DNA of 64,000 nucleotides from Pirellulales bacterium (GCA_028279215.1 JANQOF010000002.1:37627-101626), one strand, 5' to 3'. Positions 8,645 through 19,479 are shown, numbered from the stretch's first letter. Made by a program: numbers and translations. The notes: generated from the sequence alone by a model not told the origin.

Positions 8645-11600
8645 CTAGTCAATCCGGCGGCGAAGCAGAATCGCGCCTTCCACGTTCACGTCCTCACCCG
8701 GCTTAAACGCCACTGGCCGCGTGCGGTCGATCATGTAGAACGCCCGATGCCGGTCGGTGTCGCCCGTTTCGCTACCGATTTCTTTCCCAAGCTGATAACC
8801 CTGCGGATAGACCTTGTTGTAAAGCGCACGACCTCGCGTCGCGTCGCCACCCGCCTGATTGTTGAACTTCTGCCGCACATTCGCATCATTGTCCCAATCA
8901 GGCGCCGGCAAAACCTCAAAGTACCCCACCGTCACCCACACCGCGAACACCCCGCTCCGCGTCGTCGTCAAATTGTCGAGCCGCGTCAGCGGCATGTAAT
9001 GCATGGCGCTGTTGCGCGTGCCATCGATGGCGGGGGTGGAGCAGAGTTCTGAGAACAATGGGACGAGGGCACCAGGGATGCTTGAATCGAGCGCTGGACC
9101 ATCGCTAATCCCTGCCTCACGCGCGTCACCGATCAATCCGTTTCCGTTATTATCCGTGGCTGGAGCGCCCCAGGCGTATCCGTCGCCAGGTCGGAAGGGG
9201 TGCGAACGCAGGAGTGAAACATCGACACTTCCATCAAGCAGGTCAGCAATAGGAACCAAGTCACCCGCTTCGGGCGATCTAAACGGATTGGCAAAGAAAG
9301 TTGGACTTAGATTATTGAGTACCAATTCTACACGATCGACCCCTGTTGCTGTTCCTGCAGCAAACAGCGGATCGTTGTAACCACGTCGACTGAGAACGAT
9401 GTCGCGCCACGCGGGGCCGAAGTGGCCGTAGCTGGCCAGCGATCCACCAATCACGGCGTCGCCATCGCGTACACGATGCATCAAGCCATCGAATACATCT
9501 GACCAGAGTGTTGGCAATGTGCCTCCCGGCAATCGCTGGCCAACCACCGTATTCAAGTTCACTTTGCCCGGTTCGCGGTAGTCGGGCACGCGATTGAACG
9601 GGGCAGCGAGGCCGGCGCGTGGATCGTTGAGGTCCACGACGTTGTCGATAGAGTTGGCTGGGTCCGAGCCCAGCTTGTTGAACGCGACGGGGTTCAACAG
9701 CGTGTCGGTCGCGACAAAACGGCTGGGTGTGTGCACGTAGTCGAGAATGCGATGAAAGTGGGGGGCACCGACAGGCACAGGGTTGCCATTGATGTCGGCT
9801 TCGACCGTTGCCGCCGCTGGAGTCGATTGCGTCATATTCAGCAAATGCCCGAAGCCGGCAACCATCGACAGATAACGAACGGCATTGGTACGTTCAGCGT
9901 CGAGATTGCCGCCGGCGTCCGTGACGGGTCGTCCGGCATCGTAACCATTAATCTGGTCGCCTGCCGCAGCGAGCGTATTCATCGTCGAGAACTTCCTCAG
10001 CATCTCCGCACTACTCCACGCTGGCACCTGCAACAGCTCGTTTTCGCTCACGAATGGGCGGTTGTTCCAGCTGAGCCAGGGGTAGGTGGAGGCAATACTT
10101 CCGTCGGGGCGAGGTGCGCCGAGCGCGGTGCCCATGGTTTCTTCCAAACCGTCACCATTAGGGCCACCAGGATCTGTTGGGTCGATGCTCGCCTGTGACA
10201 CAGGTTCCACAAGTTGGGCACGAAGTTCTGGCCTTATGTATACATCGCCGAATACTATGTTTGCAAATCCAAGTGAATGATTAAGTACGTAGTCGAAGTG
10301 GTTGTCATTGACGCGATGAAGATCCTTTACTTCCTGCGGTACCCAGGTTGTTGACAGAGAGTTCCAGTCAATGAGGTCGACCGGGCGGACCCACGCGAAA
10401 AAGTCCTGGAACCAGGACAACCTTGGAGCGATGTTCGCCCATCGAGTCGACATTAAGCCACGTTCCGTTGAGCGGAATTGAACGTCTGCCGGATTGCCGA
10501 TGTTCACGCTACTGGTGCCATTGAATATGGTGAGATCAACGGTTCCCGAATCGACAGTCAAATAGGGATTGACCGGGATACCCGGATCGTACACTGTGCC
10601 AACAGTCGCATTATCGTGAATGTTGTAGCTCGGCGGTGGATTCCATGGCAGAGTGGGATCGGCAAGCCGTTGGAGATGCAAAACCCGATACTTCGTTTCG
10701 GTATTTACACCACTCTGAATCGCGTCGGCGAACTCCGGATCATCATCAAACGGTGTGTCGAAGTGCCTACCGTCACCTTCGCCACCGGCTGAGTTTTGCG
10801 TCGTGAATCCGCCCTCGCCTTCAGCGGCCAATGGATTCCACGTTTGGCCCTCGTCACCTGAGTCGACCTCCAGTTGTCTAAGTTCGCGCGCACGAACTCC
10901 ATATCCATAGGCGGGCTCCGATACATTCATATCTTCGACGGGGATGGCAATCGTGGGAGCAACGACTCTGGCGTTGGTTCTCAACCTAAACCCATCAACC
11001 TCTGCAGTCATGTTGATCGTTTCATTTCCAATGGCGATCAGTTCATTTCCTCTGTCCGTCTCAATATATGGAACTCTGTTATCAAAACCGCCATTACCAT
11101 CGATGACGAGTTGCTGTGAGAATGGGTTCGACGATGGACGAAGCTCGATCCGTCGAGTCGCGTCAATCTGCAACCCGTGCCGAGTATCTGGTGTCGATCT
11201 CTTCGGATCTTGCGTGCCCCCAACATTGCGTCCCATGGTTGTTACAAACCGGAGCCGTTGTCGGTCGTCCCGGACCTTGTTGTCGTAGACAGCCCCCGAC
11301 GAGCCGATGACGGCATAGCGGCCAGGCAAAATCGGGGAAATACTGACATCCCTCCGATCGTCGTCAATGACATTTGCCACGAAGCGGTGAGTCAAAGAGA
11401 ACATTTCTCGGGGAGCTCGCTCTTGCCGTCCAAGCGCGACGTAGCTAAACGGTATTCGAACCTGCAACTCGTCGTACAGCATCCGCAGATCCTCTGACTC
11501 CAGATCGTGGTACGTCCGTGTTTGCGCCCTCCATTCATCTTGCGTTTGAAACGTGCCACTCGTTTGCTTCCTGTACGCGCGATACGGCGAGTCGTTGGTG

Positions 11601-14600
11601 GTGAAGTAATACTCGCGTTCGATGTAAGGATATGGTTTCGCAAACAACAATCGGTCAAAGGAACCGGGTTGATTCTGTGGGTTGTTATAGGTGGTAACAT
11701 TATTGTCCACGCCTGTTCGTCGCTGTTGCCATGTGCCTGCCGATGATTTGACCAAGCCACCACTTGGATGCGGGGCCGTATAATAGTACATATCGTCCCA
11801 ATCCATGTTGGTGGGAGCGAGCGTATGAACGCCGGGAAGGTTGGCGCCGACTGCCGCATGGACTTGCTCTTTGTCATACAAAGGATGTGGATCGGATTCA
11901 TTGCCGGAACTAACGTCCCCGGCGTGCGATTGTGGGTCGTCTCTTGTCTCTTGAAGCCGATCCTGTCCACCGGCAACTTGATAGCCTGGGTGTTCCTCGA
12001 CAACAATGAGACGCCACACTGGCGATCGGCGCACCTTGCCACTAACTGGATCAACGTGTGCGGCGTTTGACAACCGATCCAGCAAAACTCCATCGATGTC
12101 AAGTCGGGTTTCAGGTGTGCCATCACCATCTATGTCTGCCCAGTGGTAGGTGTCGTTCAAGTCGATGACGTTGTTGCCATCCTGATCGAACGTCTTGATG
12201 AACTCCTGGTTAGTTTCGTTCGGATGCTTGGAGAATCCGTGTCGATACAACTCTACCGCTCGCGGACCGTCGCCTGACCATGGATTGTAAATCTCCACGA
12301 AGAGCGAGCCACGTGGTTCCAATCTCTGGTCAAGATCGTCATCCTGTGGGCGGTCTGTCGACGCTCCCGGAGCACTTAGATAATTGTCGCCCTTATCTTC
12401 CGTTGTGACTCGGTCTTCCAGCCGCGTATCGTGGAATGCAAGCGTCTCGCTTATCAGTAGCTCCGGACGTTCAACTCCCCAAACGACGTCACGCGTCGTG
12501 TCACCCGGCAACAGTCGATTGCCAACCTGGATGCCATCCGTCAGCGTCGGAATAGGGTTGGTCATGAGCTTGTGCCCATCGGCGCCAATATTGTCCCAAT
12601 CGAATACCTGCTGGTGGTTCTCGTCCGTGGCCACATCACCATCGAGTGGGAACACCGACCCATCTTGGCTATTGACGCAGTTCCAGCCGTCCCACGGATT
12701 CGTGTCGAACTCAAACGGTGTGTTACACGCATCGGAGTCGCGAAAGTCGACGCAATTTACGGCCCATTGAGCGATCTGTCGGCATGTGTAACGGCGAAGA
12801 GCCTCGCGTCGGGCAGCACGGTCCGACTGGCTGTTATCCGACAGGCGACCATCATCCGTAAGTTCCCGCGCACTAATTCGCAGGAACCCGCGCACCGATG
12901 GATCAAATGGATCATACGGCGCCAAGTAGTCTTCGTCCGTCAGCAGGAGCATCAACACGTAGAGATGCCGGGCGTAGAGTTGCCGCGCGAGGTGGGCGTC
13001 GTCGCGGAAGATCGTTTCGCCGCTGTCCCAAACTCCATTACCATTGGCGTCCAAGAACTTACCGTTACCAGTGACATCCTTGCTCATGACGTTGTCGACG
13101 TAAGCTGGCGTGCCTAGCTGTTGTTCCCACAGGCTATCCAAAACAGGTTCCAAATCGTTGTTGTCGATGACGCCGTCGCCCGTTATGTCTCGGGTCGCCA
13201 ACCGATCTATGAAGCCATCTTCGTCCTTGTCGGCATAAAAGAGGCCGTCACCATCGAGATCGATGAACGGTTCACCTGGCTGCCAGACGCCATCGCCATT
13301 CAAATCGACCCACGGCTCGCCCGCTTCCACAGGTTCGTCGACGATTCCATTGCCGTTGTTATCTCTGCCATCGCCGAAGGGGCGGTTGATGTCCATCTTG
13401 TAGCCGGCCAGCACCTCTGGCGGCAGAAGCTGCTCGGCGATGTTGTTGAGAATCTGGACGGCCACCGGATCGGTAGGATCAAACGGAGCCAAATTGCGAT
13501 CGATTCGGTTGCGTTGGATGCGGAACCAGAGCACGTCTACGATACGCGCGTCGGTCACGCTCTTTCCGGTAAGTGACTCAAAGTCGTCCGGCCATTGTTG
13601 CCGAATTTGGGTTGCGCCAGTGTTGGGGTACACCCCACTTGCAAGTCCTCGTGCAAGCGGCCAGCCGATCTCGGTAATGTCGTCAACCGTTCCGTTTTGG
13701 TCATCGTCGATACCGGCGATACCGGGCGCGCCATCCGGCCCCAACTCGGTGATGTAACTTGGCACCACGTCGGCTGGTACGGGGATTTCGTAGCTGTCGG
13801 TGGTGACTTGGCGGCGATTGATCGATGTGTTGGCGGTTGCCAGAGCAAGTTCCACCGCCGAGGGTTGCGTGGGGTCGGACGCGACGGTCAGTACGTACTT
13901 ATTCGGATCGAACGCATCGACCACGTCCCACAACCGACTCGGCGCCGTGCCCGTCTCCGCATCGTAGGCTCGCAAGATTCGCTCCATTTCAGAAGTGGCG
14001 AAAGGAGCGTCGTCGTTGCCCAAGAAAGTCGGATCAGACGCTACTGAACTCGCTGGTAGTCCACGTCGGCTGGCCATCGATAGATCAGTCTCATAGGTCG
14101 AGTCGTCGACCAATGGCACTACGGGGCCGGTCATCGTTGCAGGGTTGACGTTATCCCATACGGCTTCGTTCACAGGCTGCCCGGTGTAGTCGACGCCTGT
14201 GGCGTACTTACTTCGCATGTCGGGCGACGTAGCAAAGGCTGTTGGCGGAACAAACGCACCTAGTCTGGCAGCACGCAATGCGTCGGTTTCCGGATAGCCA
14301 TTGAACTCATAGGCAAACGTCGGTTCGCGCGTATTCATATTGGCGAGGTTGAACGTGCGCCCAGCCGTCCATCGCTGCGTGATCTGCTGGGAGCCAAACC
14401 GACCAATCACGCTCTCGAATCCGACATTGGTACTTCCGGGAACGTTGGCATTTCCAGCCAAAGTTGTTGTCGGCCGTCCGCCAAAAAGCCGTGCGTTGTC
14501 ATCAAAGTACGGATCGCCAATCGTGAAGTTGGCGGCAAACGCGCCACTACGCGGCTGCGTAGTTGGCGACAAAATCGACCGTAACGTCACGTCGCCCGGG

Positions 14601-16441
14601 CCCCAGCCCATACCGACGGGCATTACGTTGGAAGTCCAAAGTGTTACGCTTGGGTCGATGAGGAATTGCAGATCCCCACCGGCAAGATTGCCTGCATAAG
14701 GCTGTTCATTGTCACTCGTAGTGGCAATCAACGTCGGATCGAAATCGGTCGTCGCAAAGTGATCCACCGACCCATGCGCATTTAGATTCAGTCGGTTGTC
14801 GAGGTCGACAATCAGGAATGCGTACAGCGGTTTGTAGAGCCTGCCGTTCTCGGTCTCCTGTACCGCGTCGCCCAAGTCGACCCACACGCTGTCGTTGATG
14901 CCGTCGTTGTCGTTGTCCACATCCCACGGGCCAACGATCTCCCAGAAGGGATTCTCCGACACAGGGTTCGATCCGTTGAAGCTGGGGTGGTCTTCACGAA
15001 TAGGCCGGAGTGAGATCTTGCGCTTTAGGGCGACAATCTGATCGTAGATTGCGTTGCCGGGGCTTCCCATGCTGCCGATGTCGTTCAAGTTGTACGGATC
15101 GGCCAAGGCCAGAATGCGCTGGGAAGAATCCATGATGATATCAGTTAGCCAGGGCGTCCCTTCGATCCTTTGGTACCAGTAGTTCATCAAGGCAGGTCGG
15201 TGAAACGACGGAATAATTGTGTTTTCATGGTCAAAGCGCACCGTGTCTGATGGGCCGGCGAAAGCAACGATTGCGTCTTGGCCCTCCAGGATCGGTGCGC
15301 TGCCCGCAGTAGTTATCGCCCCAGCCATGTCCCTTGGCGTAAGCGGCATGTGGGCGAGGAACATGTTTTGGAAGTCGACCGCGTCATACGATTCGTCGCT
15401 CCCGCCCGGGCCTTCGTAGGAGGTGTAAAGCTGCTGGTCGCCCGAAGCTTCGTAGCCGAATGGTTGATAGCCGCCGCCTAGCATTGCGCCAATGTTCGAA
15501 ACCGAAGCACCCAGGTTTGAATCTTGATACCAAAACGGATTCATGAACTGACCATTGGGCGTGAGGGCCAATTCCCAGGCATCGAGAGGTACCGTTCCCG
15601 ACTGGTCGACGAGCAGCTCGACCGCGTTGAGTCTTGGTGTCCCCGTGGCCGCCAGGCGGTTGTAACCAACCCCCGTTCCATTGTGCGGCCGACCGTTGAC
15701 CATGAAGGCGTGGCCGGCCAACGTGGCGGTCTGATCAGCAGGAATGGTGGAGCCATCGGAATTGCCAAACGCCATGACACGGATTCGATACACTGGCAGA
15801 CCAGGAGCGCTTAGCGCCGGCATCAAGTCGTAATCAACAATCCGCGTTGTCTGGCCAGCGGCTGGCCCGGTGAGCATGGTGAGCAAGCAACCTGCGTAGT
15901 AGTCAGTCGCCGCAGGTAGCGTGAAATCGGCAGTTGTGCCGTCGGGATCGCGTTCGAGTTTGATGACAAAATTGGAATCTGGATTATCTTCAGTTGTGCT
16001 GCGGTCCACGACGTACAGGTCCATCAGTTGACCATCGGTTAGCCCGTAGTCGACCGCTCCGCCTGACGATCCCGCGTAACGCGGGGCAAGAGGGTCTGCC
16101 GCGAGGTTCCCCACAAACCCATCACTCCCATACACATCGCGCAGCAAACTGTGGTAGCGCACGGCGCTGTTGGGGTTGTTGGTGTCGCGGAGCACTTGCA
16201 GCATCGCCCGCTCGAGCAGGTCGGCCGGGTTGTTCTCGGTGCGATTCTCCTTCGCCGCCTCTTTGCCGGTCGTGGCGTAGAACTGGCTGCTTACCAAGAA
16301 TGCCGTACCCAGCAGCAGGAACAGGGCCAGCATGCTGAGCACCACCATCAACAGCACGCCACGGCGGTCGCGGCGACCAGGGCGATTGCCCCGCAGCGAC
16401 CGGCGACGCAGTTCCAACATTCGTCGTTTTCGATGAGACAT
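8645..16441 (-). CDS. Giant (2,598 aa) GspK/PilX-like pseudopilin-associated protein
   Basis: The last gene of the filament locus. The N-terminus is a basic 28-residue leader ending RRDRRG, then a hydrophobic stretch VLLMVVLSMLALFLLLGTAF. This is a prepilin-peptidase type III signal in which the residue five after the cleavage Gly is not Glu, as in GspK minor pseudopilins and unlike major pilins. Two GspK-like strand motifs, NRLNLNAHG (~residue 555) and GKVNLNTV (~2,280), support the K/PilX relation. GspK is normally ~300-350 residues, so this is about eight times longer. Residues ~1,020-1,145 hold dense Asp/Asn/Gly loops (DNNGNGIVDE, DLNGDGVWQPGE, DLDGDGLFYADKDEDG, DITGDGVIDNND) typical of calcium-binding EF/dockerin or thrombospondin-3-like repeats, with further copies near residues 510, 915 and 2,430. 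The frame is open for 7.8 kb without interruption. The rest has no recognisable domain. It is probably at the filament tip or an exported partner. Confidence 0.75.
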   Translation of the reverse strand: MSHRKRRMLELRRRSLRGNRPGRRDRRGVLLMVVLSMLALFLLLGTAFLVSSQFYATTGKEAAKENRTENNPADLLERAMLQVLRDTNNPNSAVRYHSLLRDVYGSDGFVGNLAADPLAPRYAGSSGGAVDYGLTDGQLMDLYVVDRSTTEDNPDSNFVIKLERDPDGTTADFTLPAATDYYAGCLLTMLTGPAAGQTTRIVDYDLMPALSAPGLPVYRIRVMAFGNSDGSTIPADQTATLAGHAFMVNGRPHNGTGVGYNRLAATGTPRLNAVELLVDQSGTVPLDAWELALTPNGQFMNPFWYQDSNLGASVSNIGAMLGGGYQPFGYEASGDQQLYTSYEGPGGSDESYDAVDFQNMFLAHMPLTPRDMAGAITTAGSAPILEGQDAIVAFAGPSDTVRFDHENTIIPSFHRPALMNYWYQRIEGTPWLTDIIMDSSQRILALADPYNLNDIGSMGSPGNAIYDQIVALKRKISLRPIREDHPSFNGSNPVSENPFWEIVGPWDVDNDNDGINDSVWVDLGDAVQETENGRLYKPLYAFLIVDLDNRLNLNAHGSVDHFATTDFDPTLIATTSDNEQPYAGNLAGGDLQFLIDPSVTLWTSNVMPVGMGWGPGDVTLRSILSPTTQPRSGAFAANFTIGDPYFDDNARLFGGRPTTTLAGNANVPGSTNVGFESVIGRFGSQQITQRWTAGRTFNLANMNTREPTFAYEFNGYPETDALRAARLGAFVPPTAFATSPDMRSKYATGVDYTGQPVNEAVWDNVNPATMTGPVVPLVDDSTYETDLSMASRRGLPASSVASDPTFLGNDDAPFATSEMERILRAYDAETGTAPSRLWDVVDAFDPNKYVLTVASDPTQPSAVELALATANTSINRRQVTTDSYEIPVPADVVPSYITELGPDGAPGIAGIDDDQNGTVDDITEIGWPLARGLASGVYPNTGATQIRQQWPDDFESLTGKSVTDARIVDVLWFRIQRNRIDRNLAPFDPTDPVAVQILNNIAEQLLPPEVLAGYKMDINRPFGDGRDNNGNGIVDEPVEAGEPWVDLNGDGVWQPGEPFIDLDGDGLFYADKDEDGFIDRLATRDITGDGVIDNNDLEPVLDSLWEQQLGTPAYVDNVMSKDVTGNGKFLDANGNGVWDSGETIFRDDAHLARQLYARHLYVLMLLLTDEDYLAPYDPFDPSVRGFLRISARELTDDGRLSDNSQSDRAARREALRRYTCRQIAQWAVNCVDFRDSDACNTPFEFDTNPWDGWNCVNSQDGSVFPLDGDVATDENHQQVFDWDNIGADGHKLMTNPIPTLTDGIQVGNRLLPGDTTRDVVWGVERPELLISETLAFHDTRLEDRVTTEDKGDNYLSAPGASTDRPQDDDLDQRLEPRGSLFVEIYNPWSGDGPRAVELYRHGFSKHPNETNQEFIKTFDQDGNNVIDLNDTYHWADIDGDGTPETRLDIDGVLLDRLSNAAHVDPVSGKVRRSPVWRLIVVEEHPGYQVAGGQDRLQETRDDPQSHAGDVSSGNESDPHPLYDKEQVHAAVGANLPGVHTLAPTNMDWDDMYYYTAPHPSGGLVKSSAGTWQQRRTGVDNNVTTYNNPQNQPGSFDRLLFAKPYPYIEREYYFTTNDSPYRAYRKQTSGTFQTQDEWRAQTRTYHDLESEDLRMLYDELQVRIPFSYVALGRQERAPREMFSLTHRFVANVIDDDRRDVSISPILPGRYAVIGSSGAVYDNKVRDDRQRLRFVTTMGRNVGGTQDPKRSTPDTRHGLQIDATRRIELRPSSNPFSQQLVIDGNGGFDNRVPYIETDRGNELIAIGNETINMTAEVDGFRLRTNARVVAPTIAIPVEDMNVSEPAYGYGVRARELRQLEVDSGDEGQTWNPLAAEGEGGFTTQNSAGGEGDGRHFDTPFDDDPEFADAIQSGVNTETKYRVLHLQRLADPTLPWNPPPSYNIHDNATVGTVYDPGIPVNPYLTVDSGTVDLTIFNGTSSVNIGNPADVQFRSTERGLMSTRWANIAPRLSWFQDFFAWVRPVDLIDWNSLSTTWVPQEVKDLHRVNDNHFDYVLNHSLGFANIVFGDVYIRPELRAQLVEPVSQASIDPTDPGGPNGDGLEETMGTALGAPRPDGSIASTYPWLSWNNRPFVSENELLQVPAWSSAEMLRKFSTMNTLAAAGDQINGYDAGRPVTDAGGNLDAERTNAVRYLSMVAGFGHLLNMTQSTPAAATVEADINGNPVPVGAPHFHRILDYVHTPSRFVATDTLLNPVAFNKLGSDPANSIDNVVDLNDPRAGLAAPFNRVPDYREPGKVNLNTVVGQRLPGGTLPTLWSDVFDGLMHRVRDGDAVIGGSLASYGHFGPAWRDIVLSRRGYNDPLFAAGTATGVDRVELVLNNLSPTFFANPFRSPEAGDLVPIADLLDGSVDVSLLRSHPFRPGDGYAWGAPATDNNGNGLIGDAREAGISDGPALDSSIPGALVPLFSELCSTPAIDGTRNSAMHYMPLTRLDNLTTTRSGVFAVWVTVGYFEVLPAPDWDNDANVRQKFNNQAGGDATRGRALYNKVYPQGYQLGKEIGSETGDTDRHRAFYMIDRTRPVAFKPGEDVNVEGAILLRRRID

Positions 16442-16568
16442 GTTTCTCGGTTCCGTTACTCAATTCGCGCCGCGACTTGCCAACGCGGCACGATTGTTTA
16501 ATTGCGAGTGGCGAGGGGTAGTGGCTAGTGGGTTCTGGGCCAGCGCCTCACTATCTACTGCCCGCCGC

Positions 16569-17849
16569 CTACTGATAAGCTCCTAGCGTTTCCAGCCGCA
16601 TCGTCTTGGTATGCACGGCCACCGCGCCCGGGAATAGGCCAACGCGGACGCTCGGAAGATTCCCATTGGTGATAGTCCACGGCCAGTCTGGACCACGTAG
16701 GCCGACGACGCGCTGTTTGTCGGGGTCTTGCAGGGGACCACGTTCTTGATCATCGATTGCCAGCACACGATACCACTGCGAGAAAAATAGCGGTTCCTCG
16801 GCAGTACTGTTGGGATGCGGGCCGCTCACGAGCACCCATTGGCCCGTCCTTAAGTCTTCAAATGGATCAGTGGCGTCCCGATCAAACTTGGTTAGCAGGA
16901 TCTCGCCGCCGCCCGTTCCTGTAGATATGACGCTACCATGGGTAAGGCGTTCGCTCGTGTCGATAGCGTCAGTCGGTCGCTTAAAGAACACGACGACCGA
17001 CACATCGAAGTAATAGGCTGATGGATCGAGGGTCAGCGCTTCGCGAGCGTTGCTCGTCGTAGGAGCAACCATGGCCATCCACGAATAGTCGCCGCGCGAC
17101 TCGCGGGTGAGCGCCGAGTTCGGATTGCCATCGCCGTCGGTGTCAGGTCCCACCACCCGTTGCCGCGTAGGGACCTCCTCGTCATCGACCGAGAATGCGA
17201 TGTCGTCTTGGCTCGCGTACACACCCTGCGCTACTGGTTCGGACGGTACGTTTCCGATCATCGAGGTGCTGGTCGCCAGGCGTTTCACCGGCCAATTTGG
17301 GAATTGATCTGTCCATCGACTAATGCTCTGAGCATCAAGAGTTGGCACTTGCGCGTCGCCGATGGAAGCGCCAGGGACGGCGGCATAAGGTGCCAAGTCT
17401 ATCAAACTTTCTGGGAGATTTGCGCGCAGTCCAGCGGCAGTGCCAAGTGGATCGATGACGTAAACGAAACCAGCGGCAGAGTTCATCCCGGTTTGAAAGT
17501 CTTGTACACCAAGGCCTTGGTTTGATGGCTCAGCCATCCAATCGCGAACAAACTGATCCATTGGTCGATAGGAACCGCCGTTCCACTCGGGGTCCCACAC
17601 CTGCCAGTTATCCGGGTGCAAATCGCCACGGGCCACTAAATCGGCGAAGGCGGCTTGGGCAATGGCGGCGCCGCGGTCGGCGATCTCACCCTTTTGCATG
17701 AAGTACCCGCCAACAGGAAACATGGCCGCCGCGCCCAACAACCCAATCGCCAAAATGGCCATCGAGATGAGCACCTCGGTAAGCGTGACGCCGCCGCGCG
17801 GCGTCGGGCTGGGGGCTAGGGATTGGGGGCTGGGGAATCTGAATCTCAT
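16569..17849 (-). CDS. PilV/GspI-like minor prepilin
   Basis: A ~426-residue protein with a class III prepilin signal: leader ending PTPRGG, then VTLTEVLISMAILAIGLLGA. Glu at +5 and the TEVLISMAILAIGLLG helix are typical of PilV/GspI minor pseudopilins, which usually have a Met/Ala/Ile-Gly-Leu-Leu helix. The remainder (~390 residues) is longer than usual minor pseudopilins and has no assigned domain. I take ATG 17849 as the start; the leader codons around 17805-17845 lie in a G-rich near-repeat (GGGCTAGGGATTGGGGGCTGGGG), which gives a Ser/Pro-rich leader. The gene sits 109 bp downstream of the GspH-like gene and 127 bp upstream of the giant gene. Confidence 0.8.
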   Translation of the reverse strand: MRFRFPSPQSLAPSPTPRGGVTLTEVLISMAILAIGLLGAAAMFPVGGYFMQKGEIADRGAAIAQAAFADLVARGDLHPDNWQVWDPEWNGGSYRPMDQFVRDWMAEPSNQGLGVQDFQTGMNSAAGFVYVIDPLGTAAGLRANLPESLIDLAPYAAVPGASIGDAQVPTLDAQSISRWTDQFPNWPVKRLATSTSMIGNVPSEPVAQGVYASQDDIAFSVDDEEVPTRQRVVGPDTDGDGNPNSALTRESRGDYSWMAMVAPTTSNAREALTLDPSAYYFDVSVVVFFKRPTDAIDTSERLTHGSVISTGTGGGEILLTKFDRDATDPFEDLRTGQWVLVSGPHPNSTAEEPLFFSQWYRVLAIDDQERGPLQDPDKQRVVGLRGPDWPWTITNGNLPSVRVGLFPGAVAVHTKTMRLETLGAYQ

Positions 17850-17958
17850 GGTTCTGTCTGCTTTCTCAGTTTGCCCCTGAGAAATAATGATTTTTTGGGG
17901 CACCAATCACCGCCTAATCGGATCGGTGAGAACTAGTGGCGATTAGTGGTCTCAGTTC

Positions 17959-19479
17959 TTACCGCCCTCCAATTCGTCGCATTTCGCGAACGTATTCTTG
18001 AGCGGCTTGGATCTGCCCCATTCGTATCTCGAGCGCGGCACCATCCTGGTCGCCATCTCGGTCGTAGTCGCCCGTCGGAATAGTCGAGGGTTCCACAAAT
18101 GCGTTCTCGGTAGTCACCACATTGCCCGTTTGCGCGCCGATAGTGACCCAACGGCTTTCGAGGTTCAGCCAGTTGAGCTTTGCCCGTTCGATGGCACGTT
18201 CGGCATTCGAAAGATTGGTGTAGGACGCAGCATTGAAGTCGATGCCTTCGGCGGGAATATTCTCGCGACTTCCGATGAGCAGCGAGATGTTGGCCGTGGG
18301 ACGTGTCACCGCGCACTCACATACCGCCTGCAGGCCATCGCTGATTGAGGCTGCCGTAATGCTTCCAAGAACACCTCCACCGCCTGGGCAGTTCTTTGTG
18401 AATTGGAGGCGCTCGACAAACCCGTCGGGGCTAAACATCAAGAAAATGGGCTGATCGTTGTTGTTGGTACCAGTGGCGTGCAGCGGCACATCGCCAACGG
18501 TGCCTGACGCCTGCAAATCGATCGCGGTCCCTTCAGGCAATTGGAGCGGAGGCGCCGATGTCGGAGTCGGTTGGCGCAGCACCTGGTACTCCATTGGCTC
18601 ACTCCAGTAGGGTCCGACAGGCTCCACGTTCGCAGCCCCCTGCCGGTAGCGCTCAAGCCACCCCTCGTTCAGTCGCGGTCCAGCCTGGTCACCGCTACCG
18701 GCAACCAAATCATCTGCAATTCGACCGGTCTGATCGGCCACCGGCTTAAGTACTTGTCCGGTGTCGTTGATCGGTCGCGCAACTACGGTGAATAGGTTGG
18801 GCGTTGTTACCCCGACGAAGAAGACACTGCCGGTTGCGCTGTCCAGCGGCAAGAGCTGAATTCCATTTTGCCCGGGAGCCGCCGCCGGAGTAAGAATTTC
18901 GTAACGGGTTCCGGCGATGACGATCTCGTCGCATGGACGCAAAACACTTGATGGGATTAGGTCTGGGGTCCATCCAGCGGGCAGTCCGCTGCTCGTTGCG
19001 CTTCCCCTCGTTACGAATTGAATGAGCACTGTCGAAATACTCTCATAACCAGGCACCGGCAGTTGTACGTTGTTTGACGGATCGATGTCCACATTCAGCG
19101 CGACGCGCACACGCGAATTTTCATTGAACCCCGCGTACGGCGCTGGTTGTTCGACCATGAATACTTCAACGCACGCGCCGCGATCTTCTGCTCGATCGGT
19201 ATCCGTCGAGAGTCGTTTAAGCGCAATGCCGTAAGGTCGCTGCGTGCCGATAGATTTGGCCTGGGCCTGCGATATGTAACTGTTGAGCGCCCGCGACGCC
19301 TCACGAATCCGTCGCTCGGAGGTGGTCGGGGTTAGAATCGGCAGCGCCGCCGCCGTGAGCAATGAGAGTATCACAATGACAATCAACAGCTCGATGAGCG
19401 TCATGCCAGCCCGAAGGGGCTGGATAACCACCGTTTGCGAATCAGACTCCTGCATCTTGGACTTCGCAATCATGTTCAT
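17959..19479 (-). CDS. GspH/FimT-like prepilin
   Basis: A 506-residue protein. Leader ...VVIQPLRAG followed by MTLIELLIVIVILSLLTAAALPIL is a classic prepilin N-terminus with Glu at +5. After it, TTSERRIREASRALNSYISQAQAKSIGTQRPYGIAL is the GspH/FimT pattern ('R.....l...l..AR..Ai....'). FimT and GspH are usually 150-200 residues, so this one carries ~300 extra residues of predicted extracellular sequence. ATG 19479 overlaps the TGA of the upstream gene as ATGA, giving translational coupling; an in-frame ATG at 19473 is a close alternative. An imperfect 10-bp inverted repeat (17925-17934 with 17954-17963) spans its stop codon. Confidence 0.82.
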   Translation of the reverse strand: MNMIAKSKMQESDSQTVVIQPLRAGMTLIELLIVIVILSLLTAAALPILTPTTSERRIREASRALNSYISQAQAKSIGTQRPYGIALKRLSTDTDRAEDRGACVEVFMVEQPAPYAGFNENSRVRVALNVDIDPSNNVQLPVPGYESISTVLIQFVTRGSATSSGLPAGWTPDLIPSSVLRPCDEIVIAGTRYEILTPAAAPGQNGIQLLPLDSATGSVFFVGVTTPNLFTVVARPINDTGQVLKPVADQTGRIADDLVAGSGDQAGPRLNEGWLERYRQGAANVEPVGPYWSEPMEYQVLRQPTPTSAPPLQLPEGTAIDLQASGTVGDVPLHATGTNNNDQPIFLMFSPDGFVERLQFTKNCPGGGGVLGSITAASISDGLQAVCECAVTRPTANISLLIGSRENIPAEGIDFNAASYTNLSNAERAIERAKLNWLNLESRWVTIGAQTGNVVTTENAFVEPSTIPTGDYDRDGDQDGAALEIRMGQIQAAQEYVREMRRIGGR

